From the NCBI RefSeq assembly GCF_001891085.1, contig NZ_JXUP01000006.1, forward strand, positions 248,001 to 312,000: 64,000 nt of DNA, read 5' to 3'. Each line of letters opens with the position of its first letter. Position 1 is the first letter of the stretch. The DNA is from Campylobacter concisus (GTDB lineage Bacteria > Campylobacterota > Campylobacteria > Campylobacterales > Campylobacteraceae). Below the pieces are notes generated by a model. That model saw nothing but the letters and a program-made list of their open reading frames with translations, had not been told where the DNA came from and ran no database searches. Below, one piece after another: positions 1 to 8,871 of the stretch. A program made the position numbers and the translations under genes.

Positions 1-868
1 CTCATACTTTACAGATGATGCTATCGGTACTGGTGTAAGAGTAGTAAACCAAGATATTGAAGGCCTTACTCTAACAGCTTTAGCTTTTGATGCTATTGAA
101 GGTGATGACACAGAAAGTGATGGTGATTTATACGCAGCTAAAGATGCAAATGGTGACGATATAAATAGGGTAAAAGTTTATGATTTTGGTAATCTATATG
201 CAGCAGGTATAGCTGGTTCATATAGTCCAATAGACTTCCAACTATGGTATGCAAGCTTAACAAACCTAGCTGACCTTCTTGCAGCTGATGTAACTGCAAA
301 CTTTGCTATAAATGATGATGTTAGCTTAGGCGGTAGAGTTAACTATATAAATACTACTGTAGATAAAAGTGCAAAAGCACATCTTTCTAAAGATATAGAT
401 GAATCTAATGGCGTTGCAAACTATAATGATGGTAACTTCTATGCTGGCGAACTTACAGCTTCACTATTTGGCTTTGATTTAAGAGCTGGTTATATGGGTT
501 GGAAAGTTGATAATAAAGGCGTAACATCATTTGCTCTTGAAGATAAAGGTAGCCTAATAGATGTTGGTGAGCTTACACTTGATCCAACTTGGGCTGATGG
601 AAAAGCAAACCTAGTATATGGAACAGCTGGATATACATTTGATAAATTTACAGTTGGTGTTGATTACATAAAAGGTCACATTAAACACGCTGCAGCTGCT
701 GGCGAAAATGGCAAAGAAAAAGTTGAAGAGGTTACCCCAAGATTTGCATATGAGTATAGCAAAAAGCTAACATTTAGCTCATACTATGCATTCAAAACTT
801 CAAAATTTGCTGATGAGGCTAAAAACAAAGAAGATCAATTCAGATTTGAAGCTAAATACTCATTCTAA
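1..868 (+). CDS. porA: Major outer membrane protein (porin), 3' part only
   Basis: The gene enters from the left edge. The frame with codons starting at position 2 is open from the edge to the TAA at 866-868, giving about 288 residues of the C-terminal part of a porin. The translation alternates short amphipathic strands with Gly/Asp/Asn-rich loops and ends in KYSF, a terminal phenylalanine typical of outer-membrane beta-barrels recognised by the BAM machinery. Campylobacter MOMP (PorA) is a trimeric cation-selective porin of a little over 400 residues, so roughly the first third is outside the window. An internal ATG at 494 is not the start. It is followed at once by a strong terminator, so it is probably the last gene of its transcript. 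The family call is from sequence character and is fairly sure; the start is unseen. Confidence 0.85.
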   Translation, partial: SYFTDDAIGTGVRVVNQDIEGLTLTALAFDAIEGDDTESDGDLYAAKDANGDDINRVKVYDFGNLYAAGIAGSYSPIDFQLWYASLTNLADLLAADVTANFAINDDVSLGGRVNYINTTVDKSAKAHLSKDIDESNGVANYNDGNFYAGELTASLFGFDLRAGYMGWKVDNKGVTSFALEDKGSLIDVGELTLDPTWADGKANLVYGTAGYTFDKFTVGVDYIKGHIKHAAAAGENGKEKVEEVTPRFAYEYSKKLTFSSYYAFKTSKFADEAKNKEDQFRFEAKYSF

Positions 869-893
869 TCGTAGCTCATTAATCAACTTATGA

Positions 894-899
894 TATAAT
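894..899 (+). promoter_or_regulatory. Candidate -10 box for the cytochrome c gene, overlapping the porin terminator
   Basis: TATAAT at 894-899 (extended as TGATATAAT from 891) fits the Campylobacter sigma-70 -10 element and lies about 60 bases before the ATG at 961. Its last three bases are also the first bases of the porin terminator stem, so transcription from it would begin inside the hairpin. It may be a real promoter or a chance match. Confidence 0.4.
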
Positions 900-931
900 C
901 CCGGGTCGGAGCAATCTGATCCGGGATTTTT
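897..931 (+). terminator. Rho-independent terminator after the porin gene
   Basis: The arms 897-904 (AATCCCGG) and 921-928 (CCGGGATT) are perfectly complementary. The stem continues inward with wobble pairs to a GCAA tetraloop at 911-914, and a T run follows at 927-931. This is the strongest hairpin in the window, as expected after a very highly expressed porin gene. Confidence 0.9.
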
Positions 932-960
932 AAATTTAGAGCAAAATTTCAAGGAAAGTT

Positions 961-1518
961 ATGAAAAGTATTAAAATTTCTTTTTTGGCGTGTTTTTTGG
1001 TGGCAAATGCCTTTGCAGCTTCACAAGTCTACTATATAGAAGCTCGTGGTGAGTTTGGTAAAGAACTTGCTGAAATGGCAAAAAAGCAGGCTAATGATAG
1101 AAATGAAAAAGTAAATGTCTATGTTGATGAAGATCCAAGACGCTATAAAGATAATAGAATTTTAAAATTAGGCGTTGATAGAAAGGGTAGATATAGTGTT
1201 TCTTTAGGTAAGGAGCTTTATGAAAAGCAATGTGCTAGCTGTCATGGCGAGAATGCTGATAAAAGGCCATTTGGTTCAACACCTCTAAAAAATATGGATG
1301 CTAAAGATATTGAAGATAGCATCATCTCTTATAGAAGTGACTCAAGTTTTGGCGGAAGCGGCAAAAATGTAATGCAAAACCAAGCTAAAATTCTTTCAAA
1401 TAATGATCTTGGCGCGATTCTCGCCTATCTAAAAGGTAAAGATGCATTTGCTGAACAAGACATAAATGAGAACAAGCCGGTCTCTACTCAAACAAAGCAA
1501 GGCAGTTATTTAAGATAA
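961..1518 (+). CDS. Periplasmic monohaem c-type cytochrome
   Basis: A protein of 185 residues. It has a signal peptide (about residues 1-20, cleavage after AFA). Residues 21-85 form a charged region I do not recognise. A class I cytochrome c domain follows, with the haem-binding motif CASCH at 91-95 and a likely distal methionine at 138 (NVMQNQ). It would carry electrons in the periplasm; the partner cannot be told from the sequence. The ATG at 961 is preceded by AAGGAAAG at 951-958. The next gene encodes the synthetase that attaches haem to such cytochromes, 45 bases downstream, so the two may be expressed together. The cytochrome call is safe, the specific role is unknown. Confidence 0.85.
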   Translation: MKSIKISFLACFLVANAFAASQVYYIEARGEFGKELAEMAKKQANDRNEKVNVYVDEDPRRYKDNRILKLGVDRKGRYSVSLGKELYEKQCASCHGENADKRPFGSTPLKNMDAKDIEDSIISYRSDSSFGGSGKNVMQNQAKILSNNDLGAILAYLKGKDAFAEQDINENKPVSTQTKQGSYLR

Positions 1519-1563
1519 GTTTCACTTTGATAGCTTTGTCATAATATAAATAAAAGGAAGCAG

Positions 1564-4500
1564 ATGTTAAATCCAAAATCATTATTTTTAAGTATGGGCT
1601 CAGCTATCGTTTTGATGATAATCTTTGCCATAGCTAGCGGAGCCGCCACAATAATAGAAAGTAAAACTAGCACAGAAGCTGCATGGTACTATGTTTATGG
1701 TGCCAGCTGGTTTGCGCTAATTCAACTACTTCTTGGTATAAATTTGACCTATAATATCTTTAGATACAACTTAATCGATCCCAAAAAACTTCCTTCGCTT
1801 ATCTTTCACCTTGGTTTTATCGTTATCTTAATCGGTGCTGGAATAACAAGATATCTTGGCTTTGAGGCTGATATGCATATAAGAGAGAAAACTCAGTCAA
1901 ATATCGTTACGACAAAAATATCCTATTTAAATTTAACCGCATTAAACGATAATGGAGAAGAGATAAACGCTGCTTTGCCGTTAGGACTTTCTGATGCAAA
2001 AAAAGGTTTTGATCTAAAGCTAAAAATAGCAGACAATGAAGCTAATTTAAAATTTAAAGAATTTGTGCCAAATGCAAGTTATAAGTTTGTGGATGATAAA
2101 AATGGGCAACCAGTAGTGGAATTTGTGGTTTCAAACGAGAGTGAAAGTGAAGAAATCTTCTTGTTAGAAGAAGAGGAAGCAAGAGTTGCAGATATTAGTT
2201 TTATCTTTAATGCTAAGCCAGATGAGAGTAAAAAATATGTACTTTTTAAATTAGTGGATGGAAATTTCACAGTTACTTCAAATACTGATCTTTCAAAATT
2301 TACAATGAGCGATAGTTCAAAAACTGAGTTAGAAGCTGGTAGCGTCAATGAATTTGGTATGGGTAGTCTTTACACTATTTCAAATATAAATTTTGCTCCA
2401 AGATTAGTTTCGACTCATGCTTTAAGAAAGCTAGTTAGCACAAAAGATAGCGAATTTAACGCCTTGATAGCTGAATTAAATTATAAAGGCGAGAGTAAAG
2501 AGATGCATATTTTTTATAACCTAACAGAGCCTTCACGCTTGGCTGTGGCCGGACAAAAATTTAACGCTTCATGGGGTGCACAGCAAGTTAAACTTCCGTT
2601 TAGCTTATACTTAAAAGACTTTGAGCTTAAAAGATATCCTGGCTCAAATTCTCCTATGAGCTATTCAAGTGAAGTTATTGTAAAAGATGATACAAACATG
2701 TCGGGGCTTGACTATAAAATTTATATGAATCACGTGCTTGACTATGATGGTTATAGATTTTTCCAAAGTTCATACGATACAGATGAAAAAGGAACCATTC
2801 TCTCTGTAAATAAAGATCCAGGCAAGATACCAACTTATATCGGCTACTTTTTGCTTGGGCTTGGCTTTGTGTTAAATGTTGTAAATCCTGGTAGCCGTTT
2901 TAGAAAACTAGCTAAGTTAATAGACAATGAATCAACAAAGGGTGGTAAAAAGGTTGTTGTTATCATTGCCATTATGCTTTTAAGTTTAAATTTTAGCTCA
3001 TTAAAGGCTGAAGACTTTTTGCCTAATATCAGCAAAGAGCACACACAAAAGCTTTCTAGACTTATTGTGCAAAGCTCAGATGGTAGAATGAAGCCATTTG
3101 ATACTCTTAGCAAAGAAATTTTAAATAAAATACATAGAAGCGAGAACATAAATAGCCTAAATTCGAATCAAGCAATGCTTTCAATAATGGTAACTCCTGA
3201 TTTTTGGCGAAATGAAAAAATTATCTCACTTGGACAAAGCAAGGAGCTAAAAAAAGAGCTTGGCATAGATGAAAATGCAAAATATGCAAGTTTTAATGAT
3301 TTTTTTAGAGCCACAAAAGATGGTGGAAGTGAATATAAACTCACAAAATTTGCTGAAATTGCTAATCGTAAGCATCCTGGATCACGCAATACATTTGATA
3401 AAGATGTGATAAAGATCGATGAGAGATTGAACGTTTTTTATATGATATTTATTGGTGAAATTTTTAAAATTTTTCCAAAACAAGATGACCCATCAAACTC
3501 TTGGTATTCGCCTGCTAGTGCAATGATGTACTTTCCGCCTAAAGAGGCTGATCTGGTCATTAATATGATGAGAGAGTATTTTGCAGCAGTTGATGCAGCA
3601 ACAAAAGATAATGATTGGAGTAAGGCTGATGCTGCACTTGATAAAATTTCAGCCTATCAGCAAAAGTACGGTTCTGCTGTAATGCCAAGTGAAGAAAAGA
3701 TAAATATAGAAATTTTGTTTAATAAAATTCAAATTTTTGAACGATTGACGCCGATTTATCTTTTAGCAGGCCTAGCGCTTTTATTTTTTGTTTTTATCAA
3801 AATGCTAGCTCCAAAGGTCCAGATAAATAGCATTGTAAAGATTGTGTATATTATAAATTTACTAGCTTTTTTTGCTCACACTGTCGGACTTGGACTTCGT
3901 TGGTACATTGCTGAGCATGCGCCTTGGAGTAACGCTTATGAATCGATGGTCTATATCGCTTGGGCTTTAGGATTTTCTGGTATCGTCTTTGCAAAACGTA
4001 GCCCTATCGCCCTTGCTCTTACGTCTATATTGGCTGGCGTTACATTGTTTGTTGCGCACCTTAGCTGGATGGATCCACAGATCACTACACTTGTGCCAGT
4101 GCTTCAAAGCTACTGGCTAACAATACACGTTTCTGTCATTACTGCAAGTTATGGATTTTTAGGACTTTGCGCATTACTTGGTGGCTTCACGCTATTGCTT
4201 ATCATTTTACAGAATAAGAAAAAGCCAAATCCAGAAATTTCTCGCAATATCCTCGAAGCTACCCGTATAAATGAGATGGCTATGATACTAGGACTTAGCT
4301 TGCTTACTCTTGGAAATTTCCTAGGCGGTGTTTGGGCGAACGAGAGTTGGGGCAGATATTGGGGCTGGGATAGTAAGGAGACTTGGGCGCTAGTTTCGAT
4401 ACTTGTTTATGCCGCAGTTCTTCATATAAGATTTATTCCAAAACTAAACAACCAGTATGCATTTGCAGTGGCTTCATTTTTTGCTTATTGGTCGATTATT

Positions 4501-4659
4501 ATGACTTATTTTGGTGTAAATTTTTATTTAGCTGGCATGCACTCATATGCAGCAGGAGATCCATTACCAGTGCCTGATTTTGTCTGGATTAGTATCGTAA
4601 TAATGGTACTTATGAGCGTTTTAGCATTTACAAAGCGATCACTTTGCTCAAGGCTTTAG
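1564..4659 (+). CDS. ccsBA: Fused System II cytochrome c synthetase CcsBA
   Basis: A polytopic membrane protein of 1031 residues that exports haem and joins it to CXXCH motifs of periplasmic apocytochromes. The N-terminal half is Ccs1/ResB-like, with membrane segments near residues 10-120 and a large periplasmic domain. The C-terminal half is CcsA/ResC-like, with a cluster of membrane segments from about residue 735 and the tryptophan-rich haem-handling signature WGRYWGWDSKETW near 930-942. Conserved histidines lie in the flanking segments (FFAHTVGLGLRW, HLSW, HIHV-type loops). The one-polypeptide fusion of CcsB and CcsA is the known arrangement in Campylobacter and Helicobacter, and the length is normal. 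AAGGAAGC precedes the ATG. The next gene starts on the base after the stop. Confidence 0.95.
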   Translation: MLNPKSLFLSMGSAIVLMIIFAIASGAATIIESKTSTEAAWYYVYGASWFALIQLLLGINLTYNIFRYNLIDPKKLPSLIFHLGFIVILIGAGITRYLGFEADMHIREKTQSNIVTTKISYLNLTALNDNGEEINAALPLGLSDAKKGFDLKLKIADNEANLKFKEFVPNASYKFVDDKNGQPVVEFVVSNESESEEIFLLEEEEARVADISFIFNAKPDESKKYVLFKLVDGNFTVTSNTDLSKFTMSDSSKTELEAGSVNEFGMGSLYTISNINFAPRLVSTHALRKLVSTKDSEFNALIAELNYKGESKEMHIFYNLTEPSRLAVAGQKFNASWGAQQVKLPFSLYLKDFELKRYPGSNSPMSYSSEVIVKDDTNMSGLDYKIYMNHVLDYDGYRFFQSSYDTDEKGTILSVNKDPGKIPTYIGYFLLGLGFVLNVVNPGSRFRKLAKLIDNESTKGGKKVVVIIAIMLLSLNFSSLKAEDFLPNISKEHTQKLSRLIVQSSDGRMKPFDTLSKEILNKIHRSENINSLNSNQAMLSIMVTPDFWRNEKIISLGQSKELKKELGIDENAKYASFNDFFRATKDGGSEYKLTKFAEIANRKHPGSRNTFDKDVIKIDERLNVFYMIFIGEIFKIFPKQDDPSNSWYSPASAMMYFPPKEADLVINMMREYFAAVDAATKDNDWSKADAALDKISAYQQKYGSAVMPSEEKINIEILFNKIQIFERLTPIYLLAGLALLFFVFIKMLAPKVQINSIVKIVYIINLLAFFAHTVGLGLRWYIAEHAPWSNAYESMVYIAWALGFSGIVFAKRSPIALALTSILAGVTLFVAHLSWMDPQITTLVPVLQSYWLTIHVSVITASYGFLGLCALLGGFTLLLIILQNKKKPNPEISRNILEATRINEMAMILGLSLLTLGNFLGGVWANESWGRYWGWDSKETWALVSILVYAAVLHIRFIPKLNNQYAFAVASFFAYWSIIMTYFGVNFYLAGMHSYAAGDPLPVPDFVWISIVIMVLMSVLAFTKRSLCSRL

Positions 4660-5091
4660 ATGCTAATAAAAGGTCTAATAGTTTTCTTTATTATATTGCT
4701 ATTAATTGCAATTTGTGCGCTAATCTATTTACTTTTAAGAAATAGAGATTATAGCGCCGAAATAAAAGAGCTTGCGTTGGAAAAAGAAGAGATAACGATC
4801 GAAAAGCTTGAAAAGCTTGCGGGTGATAATAGTTTAAGTAAAAACGAGCTTTTCGAACTTATTCAAATCTTTGTAGGAAATTTTAGTATACCAGCTAAAA
4901 ATAACCAAGTCATGCCAAAAGAAGCAAATAACTATATAAATTTCATAATTTTAATCTGCTCTCATAAAAATTCTGATGCAAAGCTCATCAGTTTTTTAGA
5001 CAAAGAAGCTAAAAAGAAAAATCCAAGCTATATTGTCGAGATAGAAGAGAGTGAGAAAATCGGCATAGAAAATCGCAAAAATCGTAGATAA
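4660..5091 (+). CDS. Single-pass membrane protein of unknown function
   Basis: A protein of 143 residues starting directly after the ccsBA stop codon (TAG then ATG), so it is almost certainly translationally coupled. Residues 3-27 form one hydrophobic membrane anchor. The remainder is soluble and predicted cytoplasmic, rich in Glu, Lys and Leu, with an AEIKELALEKEEITIEKLEK helical stretch that could be a short coiled coil. No catalytic motif is visible and I do not recognise a family. The coupling hints at a role near cytochrome c maturation, but that is inference from position only. Confidence 0.7.
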   Translation: MLIKGLIVFFIILLLIAICALIYLLLRNRDYSAEIKELALEKEEITIEKLEKLAGDNSLSKNELFELIQIFVGNFSIPAKNNQVMPKEANNYINFIILICSHKNSDAKLISFLDKEAKKKNPSYIVEIEESEKIGIENRKNRR

Positions 5092-5143
5092 ATTTATTTA
5101 AAAAAGTGTAGTTAAATATCTTAAAATTAAATTTGGCATAAAA

Positions 5144-5644
5144 ATGAGTTCTTATGATTTTGATTCTATGTACGCGATATTTCTTATTTTATTTTCAATC
5201 GTATTGCCTATATTTTTGATAATTCCTGCAGGTAGATATAACATAAAGATTTATGCGAGTAAATTTGATCTAATTGGACTTCATATAATTTTTCCAATCA
5301 TTATATTGCCTACTTTGGTAAGTGCTTTTATTTTAGTTTGTAGCTTTTTAAATATTTCAGATTATACTGGTTTAAGCTTTGTGTTCTATGCTTTTTTGAT
5401 TCTAATGATAGCCTATATAATTTATGGTTTTTATGTTTGTATCAGATATAACTACGGTTTTTTTCATTGCATCGTAGCGCTTTTTTTAAGATTTAATTAT
5501 GTTGCACCACTTATTTATCTAATCTTTTTAGGTGGAAAAAACTACAAAGATGACAAAGAGATAACCTCTAAAAATATTAAGGACTTAAAATTTTTTGATC
5601 AGTTTAGATTTTCTATTTATAATTTAATTGCTATTAGAAACTAA
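5144..5644 (+). CDS. Unknown polytopic membrane protein
   Basis: A protein of 166 residues with about four hydrophobic segments (near residues 8-30, 45-72, 78-100, 105-128) and a short basic/polar tail. It is strongly aromatic and isoleucine-rich. No family or motif is recognised. It lies 52 bases after the previous gene with no clear ribosome site directly before the ATG (TTTGGCATAAAA), so the start is less certain. It faces pbpB, and the 88-base gap between the two stops contains only AT-rich sequence with no convincing hairpin. Confidence 0.55.
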   Translation: MSSYDFDSMYAIFLILFSIVLPIFLIIPAGRYNIKIYASKFDLIGLHIIFPIIILPTLVSAFILVCSFLNISDYTGLSFVFYAFLILMIAYIIYGFYVCIRYNYGFFHCIVALFLRFNYVAPLIYLIFLGGKNYKDDKEITSKNIKDLKFFDQFRFSIYNLIAIRN

Positions 5645-5732
5645 AAGTATTTTAAGAGCATTAAAGACTTTGTGATTAGAGAAATTTATTAAAAGCAAAA
5701 GAAATTTTTATATCTTTCTTGTCTTTAAAATT

Positions 5733-7565
5733 TTAGTCCAAAGCAGGTTTTTGTTTTGTCTTATCGTTTTTAAGCTTATCTTTTTTGGCTTCAAACTCAG
5801 CTATTACATTCGCATCAGGAAATAAATATCCATCCTCAACCATTAGGTCAACTGCTTTTTTAAACATAGGCAACGCACTTTGAGCGCCGAAGTAGTAGTA
5901 AGGTCTTTTAGGATCCCTTGCTAAAACGCCTATTGTGTAGCTATTGCCTCTTGTATCATTTACAAAGCCAAAAAATGAGCCATTGTAGGTATTGCTGTAT
6001 CCACCACTACCTGAGGCAATGTGTGCAGTTCCAGTCTTGCCACCTATCTCAAGCCCTGGCGTAAAGGCTTTTAGTCCAGTACCTTTCTCAACCGTTTTTA
6101 TTAAAATTCTCTTCATTATCTTTGCGGTTTCTTGTGATATAACTTGAGCTGGCTCGGACTTTGGCAAATCGTATCTTTTTCCATTTCTCTCTAAGTAGGC
6201 AACCATGTGAGGAGTAACTTCAATGCCTTTATTATTAAATGTATTATAGGCTTTTAAAAGTTGCATAAATGTAGCTTGCAAGCCGTATCCATAGCTCACA
6301 GTTGCCTTATAGGTTGATGAGTTTAGCTTTGTAACTGTTGGCATCATACCTACTTGCTCGTAAGGTAGATCTATGCCTGTTTTTCTTGAAAAGCCAAAAT
6401 TTAAAAGTCCTTGATAAATTTGTGGCCCATTTAAACGCTCAACAAGCTGAATCATGCCGATGTTTGAACTGTGCACGATTATATCTTCAGCGCTCATAAA
6501 AGGCTCTGGATGGGTATCTTTGATTATCCTTTTGCCAAGTTGATATCGGCCATTATAGGTATTTACAAGCTCAAATGGATTTACTTTCTTCTCCTGAAGT
6601 AAGATAGAAAATATAAATGGCTTAAAAACTGAGCCAACTTCATAAGCATATTCACTAACGGTCGAATTTAGAGCGCTATAATCTTGCTTTCTTATGTTTG
6701 AAGGATCATATCTTGAGCTAGAGGCTAGGGCTAAAATTTCTCCATTTTTGCTATTCATTATACAGATGACTAACTCTTTTGCATCTAGAAATTCACGCTT
6801 TTCATCTAAAATTTGCTCTAGTTTGGTTTGAAATTTAAGCGGTATAGAGAGCACCGCATTGTAGCCATCTACTCTTGTTGCTAAATTTGAGTCACTTGTT
6901 AAAATGATATTGTTTCCAATATCACGAGGCCCTAAAATTTTTGCATTTTGTATCGGAGCTAAATAATCTTCATAATATCTCTCAAGACCTTTTACACCTT
7001 TACTTTTTGTAAGTGCGTCACTTTCAGTTTTGCTCACGTAGCCAATAGCTGGTGTGAGGGCGTCTTTTGACATAAATTTACGATTTTGTCCACTCTCCAT
7101 TACTCTCATGCCCTGAAATGAAGCAAGTCCTGTTTTTGGATCAAGGTATGAAACCAAAATGCTCTTGCGATTTAGCTTTCTTGAGAGCTCTTGAAGGTAG
7201 GTAGCACCCTTTGCATCAATGCTATATGAGAGCGTAACGATACCTTTTGTGCCATTTATAATCTTTCTTACTTTGTTTGGATCGTCGCCGCTGTAAAGCG
7301 AATATAGCTTGATAAACATCTCTTTTTTATTAGGATCAATATTTCTAGTGTCAAGCATTACTTTGTAGAGTTTTTGACTTGAAGAGATGCTAAAGCCATC
7401 TTTTGTGATTATATTACCACGAATTGCTGTGTTTATATCGCTTGTTTGAAGCCTAGGAAGCTTTCGCTCTATACTTGCTCTATAAAATATGACAAGCACA
7501 AATATTGAAATTCCAAAAGTAATTAATAAAAAAAGTATGGTTATTTTTGATTTTCTGGAATTCAT
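5733..7565 (-). CDS. pbpB: Class B penicillin-binding protein (FtsI/PBP2-type transpeptidase)
   Basis: A peptidoglycan DD-transpeptidase anchored in the inner membrane. A single membrane segment lies at about residues 9-28, followed by a pedestal domain and the transpeptidase domain. The three active-site boxes are visible: SVFK near 310, SSN near 365 and KTGT near 510. I choose the ATG at 7565 (MNSRKSKI, 610 residues), because it sits 7 bases after the fliE stop. An alternative upstream start at 7607 would overlap fliE by 35 bases. The gene is the last of the flgB-flgC-fliE-pbpB run, the same order I recall in C. jejuni, so part of its expression probably comes from the flagellar sigma-54 promoter. 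Confidence 0.93.
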   Translation of the reverse strand: MNSRKSKITILFLLITFGISIFVLVIFYRASIERKLPRLQTSDINTAIRGNIITKDGFSISSSQKLYKVMLDTRNIDPNKKEMFIKLYSLYSGDDPNKVRKIINGTKGIVTLSYSIDAKGATYLQELSRKLNRKSILVSYLDPKTGLASFQGMRVMESGQNRKFMSKDALTPAIGYVSKTESDALTKSKGVKGLERYYEDYLAPIQNAKILGPRDIGNNIILTSDSNLATRVDGYNAVLSIPLKFQTKLEQILDEKREFLDAKELVICIMNSKNGEILALASSSRYDPSNIRKQDYSALNSTVSEYAYEVGSVFKPFIFSILLQEKKVNPFELVNTYNGRYQLGKRIIKDTHPEPFMSAEDIIVHSSNIGMIQLVERLNGPQIYQGLLNFGFSRKTGIDLPYEQVGMMPTVTKLNSSTYKATVSYGYGLQATFMQLLKAYNTFNNKGIEVTPHMVAYLERNGKRYDLPKSEPAQVISQETAKIMKRILIKTVEKGTGLKAFTPGLEIGGKTGTAHIASGSGGYSNTYNGSFFGFVNDTRGNSYTIGVLARDPKRPYYYFGAQSALPMFKKAVDLMVEDGYLFPDANVIAEFEAKKDKLKNDKTKQKPALD

Positions 7566-7572
7566 TAATGAC

Positions 7573-7866
7573 TTAAATTTGTGTTCTAGAAATTTCTTTA
7601 TAAGCACTTAGTGCTTTGTTGCGAATTTCTAGCATAAGCTTCATGCTAGTCTCTGCTTTGCCTATCGCAATAGCAGCTTGGTGAAGATCTTTTACCTCGC
7701 CAGTTGCAAGATCAGCTATGGCTTTATCAGCGTTTATTTGAACCTTGTTTAGCTCTTTTAAAGAGTCGTTTAGAGCATTTTCGAAGCCGCCTTCTTCGCC
7801 TGCTTTCGCTATTTTATTTGAATTTTCATTTTTATTTATTTTGTCTAAATTTATACTATTTATCAT
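7573..7866 (-). CDS. fliE: Flagellar hook-basal body protein FliE
   Basis: A protein of 97 residues, the usual length for FliE, which joins the MS ring to the proximal rod FlgB. The C-terminal half carries the conserved FliE pattern (DLHQAAIAIGKAETSMKL, then EIRNKALSAYKEI). The N-terminal part is Asn/Lys-rich and disordered, as expected for a substrate of the flagellar type III export system with no cleavable signal. Its ATG overlaps the last base of the flgC stop codon, so the two are coupled. Confidence 0.96.
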   Translation of the reverse strand: MINSINLDKINKNENSNKIAKAGEEGGFENALNDSLKELNKVQINADKAIADLATGEVKDLHQAAIAIGKAETSMKLMLEIRNKALSAYKEISRTQI

Positions 7867-8366
7867 TATGCTTGTCCTGAAATAAGTGATATCGCACTTT
7901 GTGCTATTGTTTTTGCGTTTTGAAAGGCTGCCACGTTTGCTTGGTATGCCCTTGTTGCTTCAAGCAGGTCAGACATCTCAATGACCGGATTTATATTTGG
8001 AAATGCGACGTAGCCATTTGCGTTTGCATCTGGATGGCTCGGGTCGTATTTTAGCTGAAAGTCCTTATCGTCACGCACCACTTTATCTACGATCACGCTA
8101 GTTAGGGTAGGGTGAGCGTTTCTTGGTGAGCTTGGATCGTCGAGTGGATTTTCATACTCGAGTAGACTTTGTGAACTTTTAAGCTGATCGTTTAAAATTT
8201 TATCAAAATTCATCTCTTTAAAGATGACCTCTTGCCTTCTGTAAGGGCCACCTTCGGCCGTTCTTGTAGTTTGAGCATTTGCTATATTTGAGCTGATGAC
8301 GTTCATCCTAAAGCGTTGCGCGCTTAGTCCGTATCCGCTAATATCAAAATCATTTAAGTATGACAT
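7866..8366 (-). CDS. flgC: Flagellar proximal rod protein FlgC
   Basis: A rod protein of 166 residues with the FlgB/FlgC N-terminal motif (GLSAQRFRMNVISSNIANAQT) and the C-terminal rod helix (EMSDLLEATRAYQANVAAF). Two ATGs are in tandem at 8369 and 8366. The Shine-Dalgarno AGGAGAG lies so close to the first that the second is better spaced, so I use 8366. It lies between flgB and fliE with a gap of a few bases on one side and a one-base overlap on the other. It is exported by the flagellar type III system and assembles in the periplasm. Confidence 0.96.
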   Translation of the reverse strand: MSYLNDFDISGYGLSAQRFRMNVISSNIANAQTTRTAEGGPYRRQEVIFKEMNFDKILNDQLKSSQSLLEYENPLDDPSSPRNAHPTLTSVIVDKVVRDDKDFQLKYDPSHPDANANGYVAFPNINPVIEMSDLLEATRAYQANVAAFQNAKTIAQSAISLISGQA

Positions 8367-8374
8367 CATCTCTC

Positions 8375-8809
8375 CTAGTTCTTAGCACTTGCGTCTATTA
8401 CGCTTTTAAAGATATTGCTTTGAGCCTTGTATGCGTTATCAAGGGCGTTTATCATAACTGTGTTTTTACCCATTTCTGTTGTTTCTACGTCAAGGTCGAC
8501 TGTATTTGCGTCGTTTCTAGCCATGTGACCGTCACGCAAGAAAATTTGAGCTGTGTCGCTTTTTGGAAAATCAACCGCAGCCATATGCGCTTCGTTTGTC
8601 TTAGCAAGTTGTAGTTTTTTTTGGCTTGAAGTGTTATAAATTTCATTTGCTTTTTCTTTTAAAACATCTTCAAATCTTATATCTCTAGCTTTATAAAATG
8701 GTGTATCAACGTTTGCAAGATTGCCAGAGATTAGTTTTTGGCGTAGTTCTCTGCCTGCAAGAGCTGATTCAACAAGTGGGCTAGATTTTGATTTATCTAA
8801 AACAAACAT
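8375..8809 (-). CDS. flgB: Flagellar proximal rod protein FlgB
   Basis: A protein of 144 residues with the FlgB N-terminal signature (ALAGRELRQKLISGNLANVDTP in two parts, residues about 17-38) and the C-terminal helix (NTVMINALDNAYKAQ). It is the most proximal rod subunit after FliE. It is first in the operon; AAGGATTTTAA precedes the ATG and a sigma-54 promoter lies 32-48 bases further upstream. Normal length for the family. Confidence 0.96.
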   Translation of the reverse strand: MFVLDKSKSSPLVESALAGRELRQKLISGNLANVDTPFYKARDIRFEDVLKEKANEIYNTSSQKKLQLAKTNEAHMAAVDFPKSDTAQIFLRDGHMARNDANTVDLDVETTEMGKNTVMINALDNAYKAQSNIFKSVIDASAKN

Positions 8810-8840
8810 TTAAAATCCTTATGAAATTTCACATTTTTAT

Positions 8841-8857
8841 AAGCAAACGATGTTCCA
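8841..8857 (-). promoter_or_regulatory. Sigma-54 (RpoN) promoter of flgB-flgC-fliE-pbpB
   Basis: Read on the minus strand, 8857-8852 is TGGAAC and 8846-8841 is TTGCTT, separated by five bases. This matches the consensus TGGCAC-N5-TTGCTT at all key positions, including the -24 GG and the -12 GC. It sits between the stop of the thioredoxin-like gene and the flgB start, about 35 bases before the ATG. In Campylobacter, RpoN with the FlgSR two-component system drives rod, hook and basal-body genes. Confidence 0.88.
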
Positions 8858-8871
8858 AATATAGGGCAAAT

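Noticed and set aside
5645-5732. Terminator between the unknown membrane protein and pbpB
   Set aside because: Only weak A/T pairings (AAAGAAA / TTTCTTT); no stable stem.
8360-8614. Plus-strand ORF over flgB/flgC
   Set aside because: It is the antisense shadow of two clear flagellar genes and has no ribosome site or family.
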